DNA of 64,000 nt from Flavobacterium sp. 90. Lineage in GTDB: Bacteria; Bacteroidota; Bacteroidia; Flavobacteriales; Flavobacteriaceae. The DNA is taken from assembly GCF_004339525.1 (NCBI RefSeq), contig NZ_SMGE01000001.1, positions 434,001-498,000 on the forward strand, in the 5' to 3' direction. Shown here piece after piece: positions 25,601 to 32,682 of this stretch. Under the pieces are notes generated by a model, which ran no database searches, had not been told where the DNA came from, and was given only the letters and a program-made list of their open reading frames with translations. Numbering within the stretch: position 1 is the first letter of the stretch; each line of letters opens with the position of its first letter. A program made the position numbers and the translations under genes.

Positions 25601-25975
25601 ATGAAAATTGCTACCATTATTGTCCGTGTTTTGATTGGTCTGTTGTTATTGTTTGCCTCTATTAGTTTCTTCTTTCATTTAATGCCTGAACCTCAAACAA
25701 CGGGAGATTTCAAAGCCTTTAATGTTGGTTTGATGGCTTCTACTTATTTGATGCCTTTAGCAAAATCAATAGAATTACTTTGCGGAATTGCTTTTGTAAC
25801 AGGACGTTATGTAACATTAGCCAATATTTTGATTTTACCTATTACGGTAAATATCTTGTTTATCAACTATTTTCTTACTCCGGATGGTTTGCCAATTGCG
25901 ATTTTATTATTTCTGGCTAACCTATTTTTGATTTACAGATATTGGGATAATTACAGAAGTGTTTTCACTGCATAA
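25601..25975 (+). CDS. DoxX-like small membrane protein
   Basis: A 124-residue protein with four membrane helices. The first helix contains RVLIGLLLLFASISFFFHLMP, the second YLMPLAKSIELLCGIAFVTGRY, then ILILPITVNILFINYFL and IAILLFLANLFLIYRYW. The helix pattern with GLLLLFAS and a Glu-Leu-Cys-Gly segment in helix 2 matches the DoxX/DUF417-like family seen across Flavobacteriia. Members have been tied to thiol or sulfur redox in other phyla, but the role here is unknown. Single-gene unit with a strong terminator. Confidence 0.85.
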   Translation: MKIATIIVRVLIGLLLLFASISFFFHLMPEPQTTGDFKAFNVGLMASTYLMPLAKSIELLCGIAFVTGRYVTLANILILPITVNILFINYFLTPDGLPIAILLFLANLFLIYRYWDNYRSVFTA

Positions 25976-25994
25976 ATCATTTTCGAACTAAAAT

Positions 25995-26033
25995 AAAAGA
26001 AACCCGACAGCCTATAACTGTCGGGTTTCTTTT
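25995..26033. terminator. Bidirectional terminator between the DoxX-like and lipocalin genes
   Basis: Perfect 16-base stem AAAAGAAACCCGACAG / CTGTCGGGTTTCTTTT with a 7-base loop, between two convergent genes. T runs on both sides. Confidence 0.92.
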
Positions 26034-26576
26034 TCAACCTCTTTTGTCATGTTTTACCCAGACAAGATCTAAAACGTTATAACCTATTTCCTGGGCTTTA
26101 ATTAGAAAATCAGCTTTGATACTTTCCGGAATAGTCGTTTCTCTCGAAAGTATCCACATATATTTTAAACTCTCGCCGGCAACAAGAGCATATTTGTAAT
26201 CTGCGTCAATCGCAATTATATTATAACCGGAATAAAAAGGACCAAAAAATGAAACCTTAAGCATACCTACATTGTCCTTTTTGACTAACTTGGCTTTCCC
26301 GATGCTTTCCTCCCATTTGTCTTTTTTGACATTATAGCCCCTGTTATCAACTTTAATCGTGCCGTTATCGTTCAAAGAATATTCGGCAGTTACGTTGTTT
26401 AAACCTTTTTCCCATTTATAATCTAATCTTGCAATTTCAAACCATTTTCCCAGATATTTAGCTTTGTCAAAATTAGAAATTGCAACAGCTTTTTTCGGAA
26501 TATTTGAACGACAGGAATAAAGTATAAATGCAATTCCTGCTCCAAGTAGAATTGGAGTTATATATCTATTTTTCAT
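26034..26576 (-). CDS. Bacterial lipocalin (Blc-like lipoprotein)
   Basis: A 180-residue lipoprotein starting at the ATG at 26576 (an upstream in-frame start would add 15 unlikely residues). Residues 1-22 form a lipoprotein signal with lipobox LYSC. The lipocalin signature GKWFEIARLDYKWEKG follows at about residues 41-56. Then come beta strands TAEYSLNDNGTIKVDNRGY, AKLVKKDNVGMLKVSFFGPF, YNIIAIDADYKYALVAGES, and the C-terminal motif MWILSRETTIPE with its structural arginine. It should bind lysophospholipids or other lipids at the inner face of the outer membrane. Single gene. Confidence 0.93.
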   Translation of the reverse strand: MKNRYITPILLGAGIAFILYSCRSNIPKKAVAISNFDKAKYLGKWFEIARLDYKWEKGLNNVTAEYSLNDNGTIKVDNRGYNVKKDKWEESIGKAKLVKKDNVGMLKVSFFGPFYSGYNIIAIDADYKYALVAGESLKYMWILSRETTIPESIKADFLIKAQEIGYNVLDLVWVKHDKRG

Positions 26577-26740
26577 AATGTTATCTTTTAAAGAAGTAAA
26601 GATAACATCTGAAATACACATCTAATTTACAAAATTTTTATTGAATTTTACATTTTCTGACGTTAAGATTAAAAGAATAAAATCAAAAATTCTAAATATT
26701 TTTACTAAACACTTATATTTAACTAAAACTTTAGCTTTCG

Positions 26741-27394
26741 ATGAAAAAATATCTTTTTGTAGTTCTGTTACTTTGCGTTAATTTTTCGAGATCACAATCC
26801 ATAAAATCCGTTGATTCTCTAAATGTTGAAATCTGCAAATCCCTTGTTCAGAATAAAGATTTGAACAATGAAATAAGAATTAACACCATCAACAAAGCGC
26901 ATATAAGCCCTTATTTGGCAAGATTCACAGATAGTATAACTCAGAAAACAGTTTTTGAACAAATCTTTTTCAGGTTACAAAAAAACTGCAATGAATTTGT
27001 GGCGCTTTTTCCAAATAAAGCCAAAGAAAGCAGTTGGGCAATGCAAAATGAAAAACCTGTTCAAAAAATAACCAAAGAGCAATGCAATCATTTTAATACT
27101 CTTTCAAAATACTATTATTTCGAAAATGATGGCAATATTGTAGAAGTAACTTTAAGTGATAATTTATGGACCGAAAATTTTTATGACGGGACTTTTTCAA
27201 AACTAACTTTTCGAAAAAAAGGAAGCTGCGAATTTGAACTTGAATTCATCGAAAGCAACAATATATCGAGAAAGAACTTAAGCATTAAAGGCGATAAATA
27301 CTTGTATAAATTGTATGATGAAGAAAATGAAACCTACAGCGTATACACTCAAAACAAAGAAACTTATTATACTTTTAAAATTTTAAAACAATAA
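26741..27394 (+). CDS. Secreted unknown protein
   Basis: A 217-residue protein with a signal peptide (MKKYLFVVLLLCVNFSRSQ). The mature part begins with a helical region (SVDSLNVEICKSLVQNKDLNNE) that resembles short flavobacterial periplasmic proteins, followed by a beta-rich half (YYFENDGNIVEVTLSDNLWTENFYDGTFSKLTF). Cysteines at about residues 32, 84, 113 and 168 could form disulfides. I do not recognise a family. Convergent with lpdA; the two share the terminator at 27394. Confidence 0.72.
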   Translation: MKKYLFVVLLLCVNFSRSQSIKSVDSLNVEICKSLVQNKDLNNEIRINTINKAHISPYLARFTDSITQKTVFEQIFFRLQKNCNEFVALFPNKAKESSWAMQNEKPVQKITKEQCNHFNTLSKYYYFENDGNIVEVTLSDNLWTENFYDGTFSKLTFRKKGSCEFELEFIESNNISRKNLSIKGDKYLYKLYDEENETYSVYTQNKETYYTFKILKQ

Positions 27395-27429
27395 AAAAAC
27401 CGCCGAAATTAATATCTCGGCGGTTTTTT
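27394..27429. terminator. Bidirectional terminator between the secreted unknown gene and lpdA
   Basis: GC-rich stem AAAAACCGCCGA / TCGGCGGTTTTT, about 10-base loop, T runs on both sides, between convergent genes. Confidence 0.92.
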
Positions 27430-27449
27430 AAATTATAATTCTACGTAAA

Positions 27450-28853
27450 TTATACGTGTAATGCTCTGTTATCAGTTGCAGCCAAAGCTGCTTCTTTTAC
27501 CGCTTCCGCGAAAGTTGGATGCGCATGACTCATTCTTGAAATATCTTCAGCAGACGCTTTGAATTCCATTGCTGTAACTGCTTCTGCAATTAAATCAGCT
27601 GTACGAGCTCCAATCATGTGAACTCCTAAAACCTCATCAGTTTTAGCATCAGCAATGATTTTTACAAATCCGTCAAGATCTCCACTTGCTCTTGCACGCC
27701 CTAAAGCTTTGAAAGGGAAACTTCCAACTTTATATTCTGTTCCTGTAGCTTTTACCTGCTCTTCAGTTTGTCCAACTGCAGCAACTTCCGGCCAAGTGTA
27801 AACTACACCAGGAATTAAGTTATAATCGATATGTGGTTTTTGACCAGCTAAGATTTCAGCAACCATAGTTCCTTCTTCTTCTGCTTTGTGCGCCAACATT
27901 GCTCCACGAACAACATCACCAATTGCATAGATATTAGGAACATTAGTTTGTAAATGATCGTTTACTTCAACTTGTCCTCTGTCTGAAATTTTAACTCCTG
28001 CTTTGTCAGCGTTTAATCCGTCTGTGTATGGACGACGACCAACAGAAACTAATGAATAATCTCCTTCAAGAGTGATTGTTTCTCCTTTTGCATTTTCAGC
28101 CTGAACTACCACAGCATCGCCGTTTCTTTCTACTGATTTTACTTTATGAGAAACGTAGAATTTCATTCCTTGTTTTTTCAATACTTTAGTCAATTCTTTA
28201 GACAATGAACTATCCATTCCAGGAATAATTCTGTCCATGAATTCTACTACAGAAACTTGCGCTCCTAAACGTAGGTAAACTTGTCCAAGCTCGATTCCGA
28301 TAACTCCACCACCAATAATTACTAAGTGTTTTGGAACTTCTTTTAAAGCCAATGCTTCTGTAGAAGTGATGATTCTTTCTTTGTCAATTTTGATAAATGG
28401 CAAAGAAGATGGTTTTGAACCTGTAGCAATTACAGCATATTTAGTTTCGATAGTTTCAGATGTTCCGTCAGCTTTTGCAACTGCAATGTGCGTTGCGTCT
28501 TCGAAAGAACCTAAACCATTGAAAACAGTAATTTTATTTTTATCCATTAAGTAGTTGATTCCACCTACGGTTTGATCTACAACTGCTTGTTTACGAGCAA
28601 TCATTTTCTCTAAATTGATTTTTACATCTCCCGAAACTTCGATTCCGTGATCTGCAAAATGTGCAATTTCAGCATAATGATGAGAAGAAGATAATAGTGC
28701 TTTTGAAGGAATACAACCTACGTTAAGGCAAGTTCCGCCTAATGAATTATATTTTTCTACAATTGCAGTTTTGAAACCTAATTGTGCGCAACGAATTGCT
28801 GATACATATCCGCCAGGACCTGAACCTATAATGACTACGTCAAATGAACTCAT
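27450..28853 (-). CDS. lpdA: Dihydrolipoyl dehydrogenase (E3)
   Basis: A 467-residue flavoprotein disulfide reductase that re-oxidises dihydrolipoamide in the pyruvate, 2-oxoglutarate and branched-chain dehydrogenase complexes and the glycine cleavage system. Visible features are the FAD site DVVIIGSGPGGYVSAIRCAQ (4-23), the redox disulfide GGTCLNVGCIPSK (Cys42 and Cys47), the NAD site VIIGGGVIGIELG (about 178-190), and the C-terminal catalytic His-Glu motif HAHPTFAEAVKEAA. A -7-like TAATTTTG is on the minus strand at 28888-28881. Monocistronic. Confidence 0.97.
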   Translation of the reverse strand: MSSFDVVIIGSGPGGYVSAIRCAQLGFKTAIVEKYNSLGGTCLNVGCIPSKALLSSSHHYAEIAHFADHGIEVSGDVKINLEKMIARKQAVVDQTVGGINYLMDKNKITVFNGLGSFEDATHIAVAKADGTSETIETKYAVIATGSKPSSLPFIKIDKERIITSTEALALKEVPKHLVIIGGGVIGIELGQVYLRLGAQVSVVEFMDRIIPGMDSSLSKELTKVLKKQGMKFYVSHKVKSVERNGDAVVVQAENAKGETITLEGDYSLVSVGRRPYTDGLNADKAGVKISDRGQVEVNDHLQTNVPNIYAIGDVVRGAMLAHKAEEEGTMVAEILAGQKPHIDYNLIPGVVYTWPEVAAVGQTEEQVKATGTEYKVGSFPFKALGRARASGDLDGFVKIIADAKTDEVLGVHMIGARTADLIAEAVTAMEFKASAEDISRMSHAHPTFAEAVKEAALAATDNRALHV

Positions 28854-29033
28854 AGTTTGTCTATTTTATTTTTAGCGATACAAAATTAAGGAATAAAGTT
28901 TTGTTTAAAGTTTAAATCTCAATGTTTTTTGTGTGAAATTTAAGGGACGGTTTTTACCAAGAGGACTCTTAGATCAGAAGCTTTTTTTTGGATTGCGAAT
29001 TTTAATGTAAGGTTTACTAAGTTTTGTTTTTTT

Positions 29034-29191
29034 AGTCTCGCGAAGACGCAGAAGCGCAAAGTTTTTTTTTAAAACAATGATTCTATCGTACTATTTGTCA
29101 TTTCGACGAAGGAGAAATCTCCACAAGAAGCTCGACAAAGATTGGATTTTCGTTGCGGAGCTACTTACGAAGATTTCTCCTTCGTCGAAAT
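29034..29191. repeat. Left part of a composite palindrome (R5 + R2) split by an IS
   Basis: An outer arm (29034-29066, TCTCGCGAAGACGCAG then CGCAAAG) is mirrored by 30241-30272 beyond the IS (CTTTGCGCCTCTGCGTC). An inner R2 palindrome runs from GTCATTTCGACGAAGGAG (29097) to CTCCTTCGTCGAAAT (29191) and resumes with GAAATGAC at 30233. Joining 29191 to 30238 restores the complete R2 end seen intact at 39795-39897. The upstream bases 28889-29033 hold nothing recognisable. Confidence 0.85.
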
Positions 29192-30232
29192 TGTAGATGT
29201 TAGATATTTCGGTAACAAAATTTAACTTTAATAAATTTTGTTACGATGAGAAATAATAGTCAGGATTCCACTTTAGAGCGGAACTACTTAGAGAAGTATC
29301 GTTTTCTAATAAAAGAATATGAACAGGTAAAAAATAAAACTCATCCTTTGTATAAAAAAGCAATGGATTTTTATGCAGCAAATAATACTTGCCGAAAGAG
29401 TTTTTTAAAGTATTATAATCGCTTTAAACAAAGTGGGAAATCTATTGATTTATTGCCCCAAAAAAGAGGTCCCAAATATAAAACAAGACGTCCTTTGCCT
29501 TTTATAGAGCAAAAAGTAATTGCATTACGAGAAAAAGGAAACAACAAATATGAAATTGTTAGTATCTTAAGGCCCAAATTAGGGAAGCATACACCATCAT
29601 ATTCAGGAGTTTATAATATTTTAAAACGCAATAAAATAAATAGATTAACTCCGAAGATTAAAAAGAATCATCAAAAAATAATCAAGGAAAGAATGGGACA
29701 ACTTGGTCATATTGATTGTCATTATTTGAGCAAAAGTATAATTAAAGGGGAAAATAAAAATCGCTATTTAGTTTGTGTAATAGATGATTACAGTCGAATT
29801 GCCTGGGCTGAATTAGTTTCTGATATTACCAGTTTAACAGTTATGTTTGCGGCATTGAAATGTTTAAACATCCTAAGTGATCATTATGAAATAAAATTTG
29901 AAGAGATATTATCTGATAATGGAGCTGAATTTGGACCTAAAACAAGCAAAGTGAAAAATAATCACCCTTTTGAGAGGATGTTAATGGAATTAGGTATTGT
30001 TCATAGGTACACAAAACCCTACAGACCACAAACTAATGGTAAAGTTGAACGCTTTTGGAGAACTCTTGAAGATGATTTATTGAGAGACACAGATTTTGAT
30101 TCTCATGAAGAATTAAAAGAAGAATTATTGCAATACTTATATTATTATAATCATGAAAGACCACATCAAGGTATTGATGGAAAAAAACCAATCGAAATGA
30201 TAAATCCGTTACCGAAATAAGTAACCTTTACA
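29192..30232 (+). mobile_element. Complete IS481-like insertion sequence, 1041 bases
   Basis: Terminal inverted repeats of 25 bases (29192-29216 and 30208-30232) match at 21 positions; both ends begin TGTA and share the inner TTTCGGTAAC. A 5-base direct repeat GAAAT flanks the element (29187-29191 and 30233-30237), the expected target-site duplication. Removing the IS plus one GAAAT rebuilds an R2 palindromic repeat. The single transposase gene occupies 29246-30220. A short inner hairpin, TAACAAAATTTA / TAAATTTTGTTA, lies between the left end and the start codon. The element appears intact. Confidence 0.9.
29246..30220 (+). CDS. IS481-like transposase with DDE integrase core
   Basis: A 324-residue transposase. 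Residues about 20-125 hold helix-turn-helix DNA-binding segments (CRKSFLKYYNRFKQSGKSID and NKYEIVSILRPKLG). The rve core follows with the three acidic catalytic residues visible as GHIDCHYL, EILSDNGAEF and TNGKVERFWRTL, and the ending YYNHERPHQGIDGKKPIEM is classic for IS481/IS3-type integrases. The gene ends within the right inverted repeat. The start ATG lies 54 bases inside the left end. No frameshift is needed and no residue appears lost, so it is probably functional. Confidence 0.95.
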   Translation: MRNNSQDSTLERNYLEKYRFLIKEYEQVKNKTHPLYKKAMDFYAANNTCRKSFLKYYNRFKQSGKSIDLLPQKRGPKYKTRRPLPFIEQKVIALREKGNNKYEIVSILRPKLGKHTPSYSGVYNILKRNKINRLTPKIKKNHQKIIKERMGQLGHIDCHYLSKSIIKGENKNRYLVCVIDDYSRIAWAELVSDITSLTVMFAALKCLNILSDHYEIKFEEILSDNGAEFGPKTSKVKNNHPFERMLMELGIVHRYTKPYRPQTNGKVERFWRTLEDDLLRDTDFDSHEELKEELLQYLYYYNHERPHQGIDGKKPIEMINPLPK

Positions 30233-30303
30233 GAAATGACAAAAACTTTGCGCCTCTGCGTCTTTGCGAGATTATTTTTAAAACTTCAGAAACTCATCCT
30301 GTA

Positions 30304-30404
30304 TTAGACGCACTGCAGTGCGTCTCTACGGAAAACCTTTGTTCCTTTGAACCTTCCGCAAAAAACTCATCCTGTGTTAGACGCACTGCTGTGCGCCTCT
30401 ACGG
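30304..30404. repeat. R1 palindromic repeat, two copies
   Basis: Copies at 30304-30331 and 30377-30404 (TTAGACGCACTG..GTGCG..CTCTACGG), 73 bases apart, each embedded in the longer shared flank AACTCATCCTGT..GGAAAACCTTTGT. Related to the three copies at 1171-1336. Confidence 0.85.
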
Positions 30405-30448
30405 AAAACCTTTGTCGCTTTGATCCTCTGAAACTTTGAACCTCTTTT

Positions 30449-30748
30449 CTAAGGTTTTCTTTGTGGATTTCTTGACGTATGAAAAACTGAATAAACGATT
30501 ACTTCATTTTTGATAATTTCATAAATAATTACAAACGGAAATTTAACCAAAGTTAATTCGCGAAAACCTGGTTCTTTCTTTATTTCAAATAATTCCGGAT
30601 GTAATTTTAAAACTTGTAGATGTGATTTTAAATACGTTAGAAATTGCTTTCCCAAACCTTTCCTTCTACTTTCATAAAATTCAACAGATTCATCAATTTC
30701 ATTTTCTGCTAAGGGTAAAATTTTGATCTTAAAAACCATACTTAGCAT
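30449..30748 (-). CDS. ParE/RelE-superfamily toxin
   Basis: A 96-99-residue protein of the ParE/RelE toxin fold. It shows the family's opening KIKILPLAENEIDESVEFYESRRKGLGKQFL, the helix LLxxH-like KSHLQVLKLHPELFEIK, and the strand block GFRELTLVKFPFVIIYEIIKNEVIVYSVFHTSRNP with the conserved arginine and VFHTSR ending. The gene overlaps the upstream antitoxin by 11 or 20 bases, depending on whether the ATG at 30739 or 30748 is used. ParE-type toxins block gyrase and RelE-types cleave mRNA; the VFHTSRNP tail fits ParE better, but the target is not certain. Confidence 0.9.
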   Translation of the reverse strand: MLSMVFKIKILPLAENEIDESVEFYESRRKGLGKQFLTYLKSHLQVLKLHPELFEIKKEPGFRELTLVKFPFVIIYEIIKNEVIVYSVFHTSRNPQRKP

Positions 30749-30974
30749 TCAGGCGCTGTTCTACTTCTTGCCATGAACTAGCTTCCTTTTCGTTTGAGAG
30801 ATATTTTTCTCTTTCTTCAGCAACTAAGTCATAATGAGCGTCTGAAACAATTGATTTCTTTTCGTCATGATTTATGGCATCAAAAACACTTTCTAAAATT
30901 TCTAATTTAGAATCATCTTCTATGAATTTTCCAAAATCTTTTATGAGTTTACGTCTCAGTTCTTTCGTTTCCAT
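30729..30974 (-). CDS. Antitoxin of a ParE/RelE-type module
   Basis: An 81-residue acidic protein directly upstream of and overlapping the toxin gene. It is largely helical (ELRRKLIKDFGKFIEDDSKLEILESVFDAI). Its tail SWQEVEQRLNAKYGF matches the toxin-wrapping C-terminus of the addiction-module-component (PF09720-like) antitoxins, which lack a helix-turn-helix. The family call is therefore moderate, and the pairing with the toxin is strong. The module is surrounded by R1 and R5 repeats and the IS, a setting typical of recently acquired toxin-antitoxin pairs. Confidence 0.82.
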   Translation of the reverse strand: METKELRRKLIKDFGKFIEDDSKLEILESVFDAINHDEKKSIVSDAHYDLVAEEREKYLSNEKEASSWQEVEQRLNAKYGF

Positions 30975-31043
30975 TTCATTTGTATTTAATTCAAATTTAA
31001 GTCTTTTAAGCTTTGGATTTTGTTAAGATGATTTTCTTTTTAA

Positions 31044-31415
31044 TTAGAGCATCCTTTCTGCCGGACCGCGCCTTCCTCCTATAGTTTCTCTTTCACCTTT
31101 CACAAATTCAACCAATTGGTAAATTACATGAACAAGCTCATACTGATTACACCAATAATCTTCAATTTTTCCGAATGTTTTATAGTCAGAAATATTAAAT
31201 CCTTCCTCAATATCATTATACCAAATTATTTGATGCCCAAAAATAGCGACAACCCAGAAACCACCTCCCATTTCACCACATTCTTTCTCCTCCCATTTTA
31301 TTGGTTCAATTTTAATCAGATTCCAGTAGTTTTTTAATTCTTCTTCCAGAATTCTTTCTGTTTTCTGAATTTCATTAAAGAGTTCATCAAATGATATTGG
31401 TTCCCATTCTTCCAT
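31044..31415 (-). CDS. Unknown small acidic protein
   Basis: A 123-residue acidic, Trp/Glu-rich protein. It opens MEEWEPISFDELFNEIQKTERILEEELKNYW and has a central segment GGGFWVVAIFGHQIIWYNDIEEGFNIS that resembles the beta core of SMI1/SUKH- or Imm-type immunity proteins in overall style, but I cannot assign a family. It lies 69 bases upstream of the antitoxin gene on the same strand and could be part of that accessory block. No signal peptide or membrane segment. Confidence 0.65.
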   Translation of the reverse strand: MEEWEPISFDELFNEIQKTERILEEELKNYWNLIKIEPIKWEEKECGEMGGGFWVVAIFGHQIIWYNDIEEGFNISDYKTFGKIEDYWCNQYELVHVIYQLVEFVKGERETIGGRRGPAERML

Positions 31416-31552
31416 TATTATAGGTGTTTATTATTAGTTTTAAATTTAAAGAATTTCATTTCAGGATTGTAAAAATTTTTCTCGCAGATTTTGCAAATTA
31501 AGCAGATTTTTTTTTCTCTAAAAATCAAAAAGTTATTAGGATTCATCCTGTG

Positions 31553-31669
31553 TTAGACGCACTGCTGTGCGTCTCTACGGAAAACCTTTATTCCTTTGAA
31601 CATTTGCAACTTTGAACCTTCCGCAAAAAACTCATCCTGTGTTAGACGCACTGCTGTGCGCCTCTACGA
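31553..31669. repeat. R1 palindromic repeat, two copies
   Basis: Copies at 31553-31580 and 31642-31669, 89 bases apart, with the same flank (CTCATCCTGTGTTAGACGC..AAACCTTTGT) as the pair at 30304-30404. The rest of 31416-31760 contains low-complexity GAACCTC/AACTCAG runs (31690-31755) and no gene. Confidence 0.85.
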
Positions 31670-31760
31670 TAAACCTTTGTCCATTTGAACCTCTGAACCT
31701 TTGCACCTAAACCTTTGCACCTAAACCTTAGAACCTCAGCAACTCAGAACCTCAGTACCT

Positions 31761-32216
31761 TTAAAAAACAATCGTTGAATTCTTTACTTCACTAATCATA
31801 AACATACTTTGTGTGCTACCAATATGCTGTAACGTTGTGAGTTTTGTTACTAAGAATTCGCGATAAGCTTCCATATCTTTTACTAATACTTTTAGGATAT
31901 AATCGTAATCGCCGCTTACGTGATGGCATTCTAAAACTTCGTTGAGTTTGATGACTTCGCTTTCGAATTTGGTTAGGAATTCTTTAGTATGCTGAATGAG
32001 TTTTAAATGACAGAAAACCACAAATCCTTTTTCCATTTTTGATTTGTCGACTAACGCTACGTAGTTTTTGATTATTCCTTCGCGCTCTAACTTTTTGATT
32101 CTTTCATACACGGCAGTTACCGAAAGATTGAGTTTTAGAGACAATTCTTTGGTTGTTTTTTTACTGTCGGTTTGTAATAAAACCAAAAGTTTTTTGTCCG
32201 TGGCGTCTAAAGTCAT
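31761..32216 (-). CDS. Lrp/AsnC-family transcriptional regulator
   Basis: A 151-residue Lrp/AsnC regulator. The N-terminal helix-turn-helix is MTLDATDKKLLVLLQTDSKKTTKELSLKLNLSVTAVYERIKKLEREGII (about 1-49). The C-terminal RAM ligand-binding domain follows (VVFCHLKLIQH, VLECHHVSGDYDYILKVLVKDMEAYREFL). The VSGDYDY motif is the usual amino-acid effector region. It is divergent from a Cys/Met PLP enzyme gene at 32683, which makes that gene a natural target in response to methionine or another amino acid. The R3 repeat starts 6-7 bases before its start codon. Confidence 0.95.
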   Translation of the reverse strand: MTLDATDKKLLVLLQTDSKKTTKELSLKLNLSVTAVYERIKKLEREGIIKNYVALVDKSKMEKGFVVFCHLKLIQHTKEFLTKFESEVIKLNEVLECHHVSGDYDYILKVLVKDMEAYREFLVTKLTTLQHIGSTQSMFMISEVKNSTIVF

Positions 32217-32222
32217 TTTTGA

Positions 32223-32675
32223 GTCATTGCGAGGAACGAAGCAATCTCATCCTCTGATTATTTATTGCTTTCTGAAAGAAAATCTATTGATTTGGATTTT
32301 CTGAATCAAATTTAGAATAATAATCTTTACAAATACACTATTGTAGTTTTAAAATCTAATTATTAAACACATCATTGATTAATTTTCTAATAAGATGTTA
32401 TTTTGAATAGAATTTAATTTTGAAACTGAGTGCCTAGCCCTGATAGAAGTGGAAAGCCCGGAGTAAAAAAGGCAAAAGTTTCTTGTTCTAAAAAAGCGAC
32501 CAGCGGAAGCTCTTTTTTGAACATTAGAAACTTTGCATTTTTTATGTCCCGATAGCTATCGGGATGAAGTGGATAGCAGGAAATAGCTCTTAAAAATTCC
32601 AAAAAATAAATTCCAACACAAACGCAAAACCAATACTAACAAACGGGATGAGATTGCTTCGTTCCTCGCAATGAC
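32223..32675. repeat. R3 arms: 30-base perfect inverted repeat bracketing the lrp/megL intergenic region
   Basis: Left arm 32223-32252 (GTCATTGCGAGGAACGAAGC...) and right arm 32646-32675 are perfect reverse complements over 30 bases. They enclose 393 bases that include the ncRNA candidate at 32433-32590. The arms lie 6 bases before the lrp start codon and 7 bases before the megL start codon. Other copies of the arm are at 62598-62621 and 62668-62695. Confidence 0.88.
32433..32590 (+). ncRNA. Candidate structured RNA, copy A (possibly Flavo-1-like)
   Basis: Begins CCTAGCCCTGATAGAAGTGG and ends GGATAGCAGGAAATAGCTC, sharing both ends with the elements at 39930 and 45911. A helix CCTG (32439-32442) / CAGG (32577-32580) closes the element, with AGC/GCT extending it. 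The central insert is longer here (about 110 bases) and ends with a hairpin TCCCGATAG-CTATCGGGA. A TAATTTTG box at 32415-32422 would start transcription about 5 bases before the element. Confidence 0.6.
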
Positions 32676-32682
32676 ATAAAAA

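Noticed and set aside
29192..30232. Composite transposon carrying the toxin-antitoxin genes
   Set aside because: Only one IS copy, and its ends and target duplication enclose only the transposase.
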